From contig NZ_CP147243.1 in NCBI RefSeq assembly GCF_037198285.1, positions 682,001 to 746,000 of the forward strand: 64,000 nt of DNA. The letters are read 5' to 3'. Position numbers and translations under genes: made by a program. Source of the DNA: Haladaptatus sp. DJG-WS-42 (GTDB lineage Archaea; Halobacteriota; Halobacteria; Halobacteriales; Halococcaceae). Positions 51,218 through 59,265 of the stretch are shown one piece after another (the stretch's first letter is position 1; every line of letters starts with the position of its first letter). The notes beneath the pieces are model-generated. The model did no database searches. It saw only the letters and a list, made by a program, of their open reading frames with translations, and was not told the DNA's origin.

Positions 51218-51769
51218 ATGGCTCGCGTTCCGTATCTCGATTTTGACAACCTCTCTCCGGACGCCGCTGCGCTTGTAGAAGAAACCGGCCTCGGGCCACT
51301 CCACGTGTTTCGAGCACTGGCGAACAACCCGGCCGCACTCGCCACGCTCACGAAGTCTGCGGGGGTACTCTGGACGGATGCCGGACTCGACACCCGTGGT
51401 GCGGAGTTCGTGATTCTCACGGTTGCCCGCGCCGTCGACAGCGCCTACGAATGGCACCAACACGCCGAAATCGGCCTCGATGCCGGGCTTACGACCGAAA
51501 CCATTCGCGCGATCAGTACAGGCGCTACAGACGCGCTCACGCCCGAAGATGCCGCGCTCTACGAGTACGTGACCGCCTACGTGGACGGCGCCGTCGATGA
51601 CGCGACACACGACCAGTTAGCGACCTTTTTTGACGACAGTGCAGTCGTGGGCATCGCCATGCTCGCAGGCGAGTATCTCGCGCTCTCACGAACCATCGAC
51701 GCCCTCGACATCGAAGTCGAAGGTGAATTTATTGGCTGGAACATCGAAAACCTCGATACGACAGCCTGA
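51218..51769 (+). CDS. Carboxymuconolactone decarboxylase family protein (AhpD-like)
   Basis: 183 residues, all-helical CMD fold: DAAALVEETGLGPLHVFRAL, NNPAALATLTKSAGVLWTD, AEFVILTVARAVDSAYEWHQ, then HAEIGLDAGLTTETIRAIST. The central helix lacks the AhpD CxxC and has EWHQHAEIG instead, which points to a lactone-decarboxylase-like or unknown chemistry rather than peroxide reduction. It follows the carotenoid oxygenase on the same strand and may be co-transcribed. No further hint at substrate. Confidence 0.88.
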   Translation: MARVPYLDFDNLSPDAAALVEETGLGPLHVFRALANNPAALATLTKSAGVLWTDAGLDTRGAEFVILTVARAVDSAYEWHQHAEIGLDAGLTTETIRAISTGATDALTPEDAALYEYVTAYVDGAVDDATHDQLATFFDDSAVVGIAMLAGEYLALSRTIDALDIEVEGEFIGWNIENLDTTA

Positions 51770-51860
51770 AAGACTGTACGGCCCGGCGTGAATGCCAATT
51801 TTTGTGCCGCCGCCCCTACCCTCTGACACCGAGTGTCGCGGTGACAGGCGGTGGTGAACG

Positions 51861-52295
51861 ATGGCACAGAAGATTCCCCCCGAGCAGCGCAATCGCAGCC
51901 AAAGTTTGCGACTGTTCACTGACTACCTGATGGACGGCGAAGATGTGATAGACGAAGTCGTCGCCCCCGACTTCAGAGGCCACGGCTTTGGCGGCCACGA
52001 CGGCGAACTCGTTGGCCCCGCCGGGCTCAGAGACTATTTCGGCGAGACGGTTGGCACGCTCTGGTACGACATCCACGACCAAGTCGCAACGGACGACACG
52101 GTCGTGACGCGATGGACAGTGCGCACTCCGAGCGACATCGTCCGTGGTGGGCCGTCGCCGACGGGTGGCGAAACGGAGATGTCCGGCATCACAATCGACC
52201 GCTTCGAAGCCGGGAAGCTAAAAGAGACGTGGGTACAGGCGGATTATCTCCACCTGTATCGCCAACTCGGCCTCGTCGCAGAGCCGGAACTGTAG
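51861..52295 (+). CDS. SnoaL-like / ester cyclase-fold protein
   Basis: 144 residues, NTF2-like cone fold. Segments LRLFTDYLMDGEDVIDEVVA, PDFRGHGFGGHDGELVGPAG, LRDYFGETVGTLWYDIHDQV and TVVTRWTVRTPSDI follow the SnoaL pattern, with a polar pocket lined by His and Asp. Members are polyketide cyclases or simple hydratases/isomerases; function here unknown. A second polar pattern ITIDRFEAGKLKETWVQADY is the standard C-terminal strand pair. The stop is one base from the ICMT-like gene on the opposite strand. Confidence 0.85.
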   Translation: MAQKIPPEQRNRSQSLRLFTDYLMDGEDVIDEVVAPDFRGHGFGGHDGELVGPAGLRDYFGETVGTLWYDIHDQVATDDTVVTRWTVRTPSDIVRGGPSPTGGETEMSGITIDRFEAGKLKETWVQADYLHLYRQLGLVAEPEL

Positions 52296-52296
52296 G

Positions 52297-52788
52297 TTAC
52301 GCCCGGCGAAGCCGCGGGAACCAACGCGGCGTCTCCGTGAGATACTGGTCGTACTCTTCGCCGAACTTTTCGCGGAGGTGTGGCTCCTCGTAGGAAACAA
52401 TGAAGGCGTGAAACAGCCCCCAAATGAGCGCGCCATAGATCAGCAACAGTGCCGACTGGAAAAACAGCGCCTCGCCGAACACAATCGAGAGTACGCCCAC
52501 GTACATGGGATTTCTGACGACGCCGTAGAGACCAACGGAGACGAGCGACTGTGGTTCATCTGAGGGAGCCGGAGTGCCACCAGCCGCCGCGAACAGCGCA
52601 ACCGTCGTCGTGTAGATGCCAATCCCGATGAGAAAGAGCGTGATGCCGAGATAGCGAAACGGGCCAAACGGCAGCGTGAACATCGACGGGAAGCCCGTGA
52701 GAATGATGTACGGTACGAGGACGGTGACCGTACCCGGCCCGACGAGCGTGAAGAGCGCAGACCGGGCCAGAGGATGCATACGTGTCAT
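52297..52788 (-). CDS. Isoprenylcysteine carboxyl methyltransferase-like membrane protein
   Basis: 163 residues, about five spans, ICMT/PEMT fold. The SAM-binding C-terminal region is well preserved: LVSVGLYGVVRNPMYVGVLS (about residues 82-101) and YEEPHLREKFGEEYDQYLTE (about 132-151), followed by TPRWFPRLR. Archaea lack classical prenylated CaaX proteins, so the methyl acceptor is probably a small molecule or lipid. An ATG at codon 4 is an equally good start. Confidence 0.85.
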   Translation of the reverse strand: MTRMHPLARSALFTLVGPGTVTVLVPYIILTGFPSMFTLPFGPFRYLGITLFLIGIGIYTTTVALFAAAGGTPAPSDEPQSLVSVGLYGVVRNPMYVGVLSIVFGEALFFQSALLLIYGALIWGLFHAFIVSYEEPHLREKFGEEYDQYLTETPRWFPRLRRA

Positions 52789-53221
52789 TAGATGTACTCG
52801 TAAAAATCCTTATTTATATCGTTGCGTGAGACGTGTGGTGATGTCAACGTCCCCAACGCCGCGCAGAAAGTGATGGTCGAGAGACTGCGGGACGCGTGGC
52901 CAGAAACCCAGCGCGCAAGAGCGTGACAGCTCACGACTGCTGTGACGGCGTTTCGGTCTGTAACGAGCGCTATTACGTCGCCAACACACCAGTCGCATTA
53001 ATATCACTCACTGGTTTGCAAACCGGAAGTAAATACACTGGGGTCTGAACCGCGTTGGATACGAAAACAGAGCGTGCGACGAGGAGAACCGAATCCAGTA
53101 CGACGGCGGCCATGTTGACCCCAAGAGAACACCCTCGCGAGAGGGGCAGGTGAGTACCACAAGGTGTGTGACGCGGTGAATCGGTCTGCAAACTGGTAAA
53201 ATTCGAGTGTGGGCGCAGTGA
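52789..53221. other. 433-base gene-free region with palindromes
   Basis: No credible gene on either strand; frames are short and lack coding character. It contains the perfect palindrome GGTTTGCAAACC (53013-53024), a related imperfect element CGGTCTGCAAACTGG (53182-53196), and a hairpin CCCTC-GCGA-GAGGG (53132-53145). An A/T tract near 52800-52820 (ATCCTTATTTATATCG) is the likely promoter of the ICMT-like gene, about 25 bases before its ATG on the minus strand. Confidence 0.5.
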
Positions 53222-53506
53222 CTACGATGCGAAGTGTTCGACGTGGTCTAAGTACGAGATGTCGGGTTTGCCAACGACGCCTGCACGCTCCATGACCTGT
53301 CGCAGATCGTCTGACTCCGCGAAGGTGCGCGCGTGGTCGTCCGTATCGAACTCCATGAGGATGGTCACCTCGTTCGTGTCGTCGTCGCTGCAGAACAGTT
53401 CGTGGCTTCGTTCCCCGCTTTGTTTTCGCAGTTCAGCGTGTTGGTCGAACTCCTTTTTCCACGCGTCATAGTCCTTTACCCGGTGATGGACGAGCATGTG
53501 TGTCAT
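53222..53506 (-). CDS. Dimeric alpha/beta-barrel (ABM-like) protein
   Basis: 94 residues in one ferredoxin-like domain: HMLVHHRVKDYDAWKKEFDQ, ERSHELFCSDDDTNEVTILM, EFDTDDHARTFAESDDLRQV and a last strand ISYLDHVEHF. This matches the antibiotic-biosynthesis-monooxygenase or stress-responsive A/B barrel group, which act on small aromatic or quinone-like molecules. Two further in-frame starts exist (GTG 53518, ATG 53497). Divergent from the alpha/beta hydrolase at 53675, 168 bases away. Confidence 0.78.
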   Translation of the reverse strand: MTHMLVHHRVKDYDAWKKEFDQHAELRKQSGERSHELFCSDDDTNEVTILMEFDTDDHARTFAESDDLRQVMERAGVVGKPDISYLDHVEHFAS

Positions 53507-53674
53507 GTGTGTCACCACAAGAAGGTACGCTGAGTGGAGAGAAATACGCCGTGCACGGAAAGTCGGACACTCGCTCCGCCGGGATGGTCAGTGCGGGACA
53601 CACGACCGGAATGGCGAACAAGACAATTCGACTCAGCCCCCACGCCTTTGCCCTCGTGTGTTGAATGCCCACAC

Positions 53675-54520
53675 ATGCCTCGAACTGACGAGTTCGTCAC
53701 CGTCTCCGGCACCGAAGTGCACTATTCGTCGTGGGGGGACACCGACAAGCCGCCTGTCGTGTGCGTCCACGGCCTCTCGCGTGTAGGGCGGGACTTCGAC
53801 CCGCTCGCCCGCCGACTCGAAGACGACTACTGGGTGGTGTGTCCCGACATGCCCGGCCGCGGCCTGAGCGAGTGGCCCGACGACGACGCAGCCTACGGCC
53901 CGGAGGCGATGGGCGCGCTGCTCGTGGCGTTCTGCGATGCGCTCGACATCGACGAGATGCGGTGGGTGGGTACCTCGATGGGCGGGACGCTCGGCATCGG
54001 CCTCGCCGCAGGCCCGCTCAAAGAGCGCATCACCCACCTCGTCGTGAACGACGTGGGACCAGCCCCCGGCGACGACGAGGGCGCAGACGAGGGAGTAGAC
54101 CGCATCATCGAGTATCTCACGAACCCGCCGTCGTTCTCGACGTTCACCGACTTCGAAGGCTACTACCGCGAGACGTACGCGACCTACAGTGAGATGACGG
54201 ACGCAGAGTGGCGACGATTTACGCGTGAGTCAATGCGCCGACTCGAAACGGGGGAGTTCACGCCCGCCTACGACCCGCGGGTGGTCGAACCGCTGCTGAC
54301 CGCAGAGCCACCCGAAGACCCGTGGGCGATGTGGGAGGCGATTCGTGCGGACATCTTCATCATGCGCGGGAAAACCTCGGACATCCTCGCCGCAGAGACG
54401 TTCGAAGAAATGAAAGTGCGCCAGCCAGAGGCAGAATCACTCGAAATCGACTCGGGGCACGCCCCGTCGCTGAACACGCCCGAGCAGATTCGGCCGATTC
54501 GCGAGTTTTTCAGGGATTAA
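53675..54520 (+). CDS. Alpha/beta hydrolase
   Basis: 281 residues. Oxyanion-hole region VVCVHGLSRVGRDFDPLARR (about residues 28-47), nucleophile elbow in RWVGTSMGGTLGIGLAAG (G-T-S-M-G, Ser about 101), acid after a helical lid, and His in IDSGHAPSLNTPEQIRPI near the end. Homologous to esterases/C-C bond hydrolases; substrate unknown. The ATG at 53675 gives the natural start (PRTDEFVTVSGTEVHYS); an ATG at 53534 adds non-homologous sequence. Its TAA shares three bases with the NhaC stop on the other strand (TTAA, 54517-54520). Confidence 0.9.
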   Translation: MPRTDEFVTVSGTEVHYSSWGDTDKPPVVCVHGLSRVGRDFDPLARRLEDDYWVVCPDMPGRGLSEWPDDDAAYGPEAMGALLVAFCDALDIDEMRWVGTSMGGTLGIGLAAGPLKERITHLVVNDVGPAPGDDEGADEGVDRIIEYLTNPPSFSTFTDFEGYYRETYATYSEMTDAEWRRFTRESMRRLETGEFTPAYDPRVVEPLLTAEPPEDPWAMWEAIRADIFIMRGKTSDILAAETFEEMKVRQPEAESLEIDSGHAPSLNTPEQIRPIREFFRD

Positions 54521-55983
54521 TCGGCAGGCTGTGCCGTTTTCGTTCGCGTCGTCCGCTCGGGGAGACCCCACCCCGTCGCCGCGATGGCGAACAGGATGAG
54601 CGGCGAGAGGAAGCCAAAGAAGTAGTACGGGGCGTAGCCAGCGAGGCCGAAGCTTCCGGCGAGCGTCGGCACGCCCGTCGCTTGGGCCATGAACAGCGCG
54701 CCTGCGTGCCACGGAATGAGTGCGCCCGTTGGCGTGCCAGCGGCTTCGATGGCGCGTGAGAGGTCCTCGCTGTCGAGGCCGTATTCTGCGTACACGTCAC
54801 GCAGGGTGAGGCCGGGGACGACGATGCTCATGTACTGCTGAGAGGTGAGCAGGTTCGTCACGATGGCAGCCGCGCCCGTTCCGGCGACGAGGCCGCCGAC
54901 GCTTGCGACGCCGTTCGAGAGGTGGTAGGCAAGGACGGCGAGGACGCCCGTGCGTTCAAGCAGGCCACCGAGCGAGAGCGCGGCGACGACGACGGTAATC
55001 GTCCACGCAGAGCCAGTCAGCCCGCCGGTTGCGAGCAGGCCGTTTACGAGTTCAGAGCCGGTTTCCGGCGACGTGCCGTTCATGAAAATCGTCCACGCGC
55101 CGGTGAAGGATGCGCCTTGGACGACAATGGTGGTCAACACGCCAGCCAGTACGCCTGCGATGAGCGTTGGAATCGCCGGGTAGCGTTTGAGTGCGAGGCC
55201 AAAGGTCACGAGCAGCGGGAGGAACACGACGGGGCTGAGTGAGTAGGTGCCCGCCAGTGCACCCTGAATTTCTGCGATTTGACCTGCGGGGATAGCGCCC
55301 TGAGAGCGAAGGCCGAGAATCGCATAGCCCACGAGCGCGAGCGAGAAGGCGAGGAGGGTGCTGTTTCGCATCGCCCGGATGTGGTCGAACAGGTTCGTGT
55401 TCGTGACCCCTGCGGCGAGGTTCGTGGTGTCAGAGAGCGGCGACTGTTTGTCACCAGCGTAGGCTCCCGACAGGATTGCGCCAACGGTCATCGGCGCGGG
55501 AACGCCGAGGCCGGCACCGATGCCGACGAAGGCGACGCCGAGGGTGCCTACCGTGGTCCACGACGAGCCAATGGAGAAGGCGACGACGCCCGCGAGCAGT
55601 GCGGTTACGGGCAGGAAGATGACGGGCGTGAGCAGGTCGAGGCCGAAGAACATGAGTGCGGGGATGGTTCCGGCGCTGACCCACGTCGCAATCACGGCGT
55701 AGATGACGAAGATGATGAACAGCGCCTGTTTACCCATCAGCAGGCCGCGGGTCAACCCTTCTGCGAGCGCGTCCCAGCTAAAGCCGAGGTGGTAGCGTGC
55801 CAGCGCGCCGACGAAAATGATGCTCCAGAGCAGCGGGACGTGCGGCGAGAGTTGGAGTACCGCAGAGCCGATGCCGAGGAACACGAGCACGGCGAGCACT
55901 GGGAGCAGCGCGATACCGAGTGATGGTCGCAACTCGGGGTCGATGTCGTCGTACCCGAGCGGCGTGAACGATGGTGAACTCAT
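54517..55983 (-). CDS. Na+/H+ antiporter, NhaC family
   Basis: 488 residues, about eleven spans. The family signature GAYAGDKQSPLSDTTNLAAG is at about residues 172-191. Other landmarks are GTPTGALIPWHAGALFMAQA (about 435-454) and the discontinuous-helix region AAAIVTNLLTSQQYMSIVVP. It exchanges cytoplasmic Na+ for H+, needed in high-salt cells. I chose the ATG at 55983 (SSPSFTPLGYDDIDPE), 25-30 bases after a TATA-like TATTTTATGC on the minus strand (56015-56006). Sits between a hydrolase and an FAD enzyme with which it shares no obvious task. Confidence 0.93.
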   Translation of the reverse strand: MSSPSFTPLGYDDIDPELRPSLGIALLPVLAVLVFLGIGSAVLQLSPHVPLLWSIIFVGALARYHLGFSWDALAEGLTRGLLMGKQALFIIFVIYAVIATWVSAGTIPALMFFGLDLLTPVIFLPVTALLAGVVAFSIGSSWTTVGTLGVAFVGIGAGLGVPAPMTVGAILSGAYAGDKQSPLSDTTNLAAGVTNTNLFDHIRAMRNSTLLAFSLALVGYAILGLRSQGAIPAGQIAEIQGALAGTYSLSPVVFLPLLVTFGLALKRYPAIPTLIAGVLAGVLTTIVVQGASFTGAWTIFMNGTSPETGSELVNGLLATGGLTGSAWTITVVVAALSLGGLLERTGVLAVLAYHLSNGVASVGGLVAGTGAAAIVTNLLTSQQYMSIVVPGLTLRDVYAEYGLDSEDLSRAIEAAGTPTGALIPWHAGALFMAQATGVPTLAGSFGLAGYAPYYFFGFLSPLILFAIAATGWGLPERTTRTKTAQPAD

Positions 55984-56216
55984 TAGCAGGCCGTATGCAG
56001 ATAGCGCATAAAATACCTTTGAATTATACACACAGAGCATGAGTTGTGGTGGCATTTCTCACGAGAACACCCGCCATAAAAACAGAACAAGACTGAAAAG
56101 AGCCACAACTTATTCCCCAGTATCCACGGACAGAACCGAATACTAACCGAGAATCCAGAGTGTATGACGAGGAAGCAACATTCTATTTCCCCGTATCCAG
56201 CGAAGTATTATGGGCT
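55984..56216. promoter_or_regulatory. AT-rich divergent promoter region
   Basis: A 233-base region between nhaC (leftward) and the FAD oxidoreductase (rightward). The TATA for nhaC is at 56006-56015 on the minus strand. An 8-bp inverted repeat AGTTGTGG (56042-56049) and CCACAACT (56103-56110) brackets the centre, and GTATCCA occurs twice (near 56122 and 56194). These may be regulator sites; I have no match to a known one. Confidence 0.4.
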
Positions 56217-57614
56217 ATGGCAGTACGAGAAGTGCGTATCAACGAAACAGCGATTGAAGCGCTCGAAGTGGGGTTCCGAGGGGAATTGATTCAGCCGGGC
56301 GACCCGACTTATGACGAGGCGCGGGAAATTTGGAACGCAGCGATTGACAAGCGTCCCGGACTCATCGCGCGGTGTGCGGGCGTGGCGGACGTCATCGCGG
56401 CGGTCAACTTCGCCCGCGAGCAGGATATTTTGGTGGCGGTGAAGGGGGCCGGACACAACATCGCCGGGAACGCACTGTGTGACGATGGGTTGGTCATCGA
56501 CCTTTCGGGGATGAACGCAGTACGGATAGACCCCGAGGCGAAGACCGCACGGGTCGAACCGGGCGCAACGCTCGGTGATTTCGACCACGAGGCCCAAGCG
56601 TTCGGGCTTGCGACGCCGCTTGGCATCAACTCGACGACGGGCGTGGCGGGCCTCACCCTCGGCGGTGGCTTTGGCTGGCTCACCCGCCAGTACGGCATGA
56701 CCATCGACAACCTGCGGTCGGTTGACCTCGTCACCTCCGCCGGGACGTTACTCCACGTGAGCGACGCAGAACACCCCGACCTGTTCTGGGGCATCCGCGG
56801 CGGCAGTGGCAACTTCGGCATCGTGACCTCCTTCGAGTTCGACCTTCACGAAGTCGGCCCCGAAGTGCTGTGTGGGCCGCTTGTCTACGACGCAACAGAC
56901 GCAAAGCAAATCATGCAGAAGGTTCGGGAGTTCAACCACGACGCCCCCGACGAACTCTCGACCTGGATCGTCCTGCGACAGGCGCCACCGCTCCCCTTCC
57001 TCGACGAAGCAGATGTCGGCAAGGATGTCGTCATCGTCGTCCCGTTCTACGCGGGCGACGTGGCCGAAGGCGAGAAACTCATCGCGCCGCTTCGTGAACT
57101 CGGCACGCTCCTTGGCGAACACGTCGGACCAGCCCCGTACGATGCCTTCCAGCAGGCGTTCGACCCGCTGCTCGAACCTGGGCTTCGCAACTACTGGAAG
57201 ACGCACAACTTCGAAGACATGAGCGACGACGTCATCGAGATGGCCATCGAATATTCCTCGAAGCTCCCGACTCCGATGTCGGAAATCTTCTTCGCCCAGA
57301 TGGGTGGCGCGATGTCACGGGTTGCCGCAGACGAGACGGCCTACCCGTACCGCGACGCGACCTACGTGATGAACGTCCACACGCGCTGGGACGACCCCGC
57401 GCTCGACGACACGTGCAAGGCGTGGGCGCGTGAGTACTACGACGCGCAAGCACCATTTGCCCAGGGCGGGGCATACGTCAACTTCATCAGCGAGAGCGAA
57501 GGCGAAGAAGCGCTCGCATACGGCGACAACTACGACCGCCTCGCCGAACTCAAGAAGGCCTACGACCCGCACAATCTGTTCCGGGTGAACCAGAACGTGA
57601 AGCCACTGGCCTAA
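56217..57614 (+). CDS. FAD-linked oxidoreductase, berberine-bridge/PCMH type
   Basis: 465 residues. FAD-binding domain of the VAO/PCMH fold: LIARCAGVADVIAAVNFARE (about residues 50-69), AVKGAGHNIAGNALCDDGLV (about 75-94; His corresponds to the position often linked covalently to FAD), VEPGATLGDFDHEAQAFGLA and VAGLTLGGGFGWLTRQYGMT. The BBE C-terminal motif is seen as YGDNYDRLAELKKAYDPHNL followed by FRVNQNVKP. Oxidises an alcohol or sugar-like substrate; identity unknown. ATG 56217 begins MAVREVRINE; the frame upstream (56160) is AT-rich promoter DNA. Confidence 0.92.
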   Translation: MAVREVRINETAIEALEVGFRGELIQPGDPTYDEAREIWNAAIDKRPGLIARCAGVADVIAAVNFAREQDILVAVKGAGHNIAGNALCDDGLVIDLSGMNAVRIDPEAKTARVEPGATLGDFDHEAQAFGLATPLGINSTTGVAGLTLGGGFGWLTRQYGMTIDNLRSVDLVTSAGTLLHVSDAEHPDLFWGIRGGSGNFGIVTSFEFDLHEVGPEVLCGPLVYDATDAKQIMQKVREFNHDAPDELSTWIVLRQAPPLPFLDEADVGKDVVIVVPFYAGDVAEGEKLIAPLRELGTLLGEHVGPAPYDAFQQAFDPLLEPGLRNYWKTHNFEDMSDDVIEMAIEYSSKLPTPMSEIFFAQMGGAMSRVAADETAYPYRDATYVMNVHTRWDDPALDDTCKAWAREYYDAQAPFAQGGAYVNFISESEGEEALAYGDNYDRLAELKKAYDPHNLFRVNQNVKPLA

Positions 57615-57752
57615 GTCAGGGTTTATTTTCACTCCACAGGTCACGTTTATGCGGGCGGTCGCACAGCAGGCAGAAATACTCAGAATAAAAGACAGTGTGG
57701 AGAACAGTAATTTTATCGTTCTCTCCGCCCTGTATAGTGTGGTGATTTGCCG

Positions 57753-59195
57753 ATGCGTACCAGAAAACTCCTGAGTCTGTTGGTGTTGGGATTGCTACTG
57801 ACTGGTACAATCGGTGCTGAAAACGCGCTCGTTGCGACCCATCGGACGGTCCTCGACCCCGGCTTCGTCAAGCAGAGTCTCGCAGAAGAAGGCGGCTACG
57901 ACGTGCTTTCGACCGCGGCCATCGAAACGCTCGGTGGCCCGGCCGCAGGTGAACTGAACAACAGTGAGATGGGCGTCCTCGCGTCGCTCACGGCGGAAGC
58001 CTACAGCGAGGCGTTGCTCGACCCGGCGTACCTTGAGGGACAAACGAATGCCAATATCGATGAGACGTACGCCTACCTCCACGGCGATGCGGCAGAACCG
58101 CGGCTTGCGATAGACCTCGCCCCAGCGCAAGCGTCGTTCGCAGAAAATCTCGAATCGAGCATCGTTGAGACGCCGACCGCAGACCTCGTGGGCGACCTTG
58201 ATTTTGCAGACACCGCGTTCCCCCTCGACACTGCGCTGTTGAGAGACGCAGAGACGAGTGAGGCAGGCTTCCTCGCCGCGCGGGCCGAGCTGCGTGAAAC
58301 CGTGCGCGAACAGGTTATCCAACAGGCAGTCGGACAGGCGTTCGAGACGGCCACGGACGACCAGTTGCTCGCGCTGGTGATTGCGAACTACGACTCAGAT
58401 GACTACACGGCGACAGAGAAAGCACGCGAGGTCGAGACTCGAAGGTCGGCTATCGAAGCCGCCCTGCGCGAGCGCATCGAGGCAGACGACGAGCGCGTCG
58501 AGGCGCTCACCGACGAGGCACTCGCTGAACTGGAGACGCAGGCTGTCGCCGCGGTCGAAGCTGCTGTGCCACCCGAAGAACTTGACCCGGCGCTCGTCGC
58601 CGCCACGACCGACCTCACGGCGGTCGTCGTCACCGGCCTCACCGACGAGGACGTGACGTACAACGCCTTTACCGCAGCCCTCGTGGACGCCAAAGCGACC
58701 CTTGCACAAGCGATCGCCACGGAGATGAACGAACAGCTCGCTGCCGAACTCGGCGGGACGGAACTCGTCCTCACTGAGGAGCTGCCAGCCGAGTCCAAGC
58801 AAGCGTTCGAAAACGCCCGCACGGTCGTCACCGTCCTCGACCGCGGTGTGGTCGTCCTCGCGGGCATCAGCCTCGTGTTAGTGGGACTCACGTGGTTTGC
58901 TGACCGCTCCGGTGTGACATTGCTCTCCACCGTCGGCGGGGCGTTCGTGCTCGCCGGGGGCATCTCGTTCGCCCTCGGGTCGGTCGCCAGCACACAACTC
59001 GGTGCGGCGATTGCGAGCAGCGACGGTCCAATCCCGGCGTTTGCAGACCTCGTTCTCGCGCTTATCGGGCGGGTGACGAGCGTGTTCACGGGCCAGTCGC
59101 TCGTGCTCGTCGGCCTTGGCCTCGGCTGCATCCTCGGGGCTGTGGTGTTGCACTATCACGTCGATTCGATAGACCACTTGAACGCCGCCACGTAA
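57753..59195 (+). CDS. Large envelope protein: exported helical domain with C-terminal membrane spans
   Basis: 480 residues. An N-terminal hydrophobic segment (LLSLLVLGLLLTGTIGA, about 6-22) is a signal anchor. Residues 25-360 are acidic, Ala-rich helical repeats (ALTDEALAELETQAVAAVEA and EARAELRETVREQVIQQ-like stretches) and are expected outside the cell. Three spans end the protein: VVVLAGISLVLVGLTWF, LLSTVGGAFVLAGGISFALG and LVLVGLGLGCILGAVVLHY. No known family; the layout resembles large haloarchaeal membrane sensors or stalk proteins. A TTG six bases before the ATG is a worse start. No gene on either side is coupled to it. Confidence 0.75.
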   Translation: MRTRKLLSLLVLGLLLTGTIGAENALVATHRTVLDPGFVKQSLAEEGGYDVLSTAAIETLGGPAAGELNNSEMGVLASLTAEAYSEALLDPAYLEGQTNANIDETYAYLHGDAAEPRLAIDLAPAQASFAENLESSIVETPTADLVGDLDFADTAFPLDTALLRDAETSEAGFLAARAELRETVREQVIQQAVGQAFETATDDQLLALVIANYDSDDYTATEKAREVETRRSAIEAALRERIEADDERVEALTDEALAELETQAVAAVEAAVPPEELDPALVAATTDLTAVVVTGLTDEDVTYNAFTAALVDAKATLAQAIATEMNEQLAAELGGTELVLTEELPAESKQAFENARTVVTVLDRGVVVLAGISLVLVGLTWFADRSGVTLLSTVGGAFVLAGGISFALGSVASTQLGAAIASSDGPIPAFADLVLALIGRVTSVFTGQSLVLVGLGLGCILGAVVLHYHVDSIDHLNAAT

Positions 59196-59265
59196 GTCAC
59201 CGCGCAGAGAGCAGTACAGACTAGCTATTTTGTCCGTGCCAGCGTCTCTCTAGGTGGGATGGGGA

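Noticed and set aside
51218-51769. AhpD-type alkylhydroperoxidase
   Set aside because: The fold fits but the CxxC active site of AhpD is missing, so peroxidase activity is not claimed.
57616-57810. 64-codon minus-strand frame with CLLCDRPHK
   Set aside because: A single CxxC in AT-rich intergenic DNA; its N-terminal part overlaps the signal peptide of the next gene in antisense, with no start signal. Possible but unsupported.
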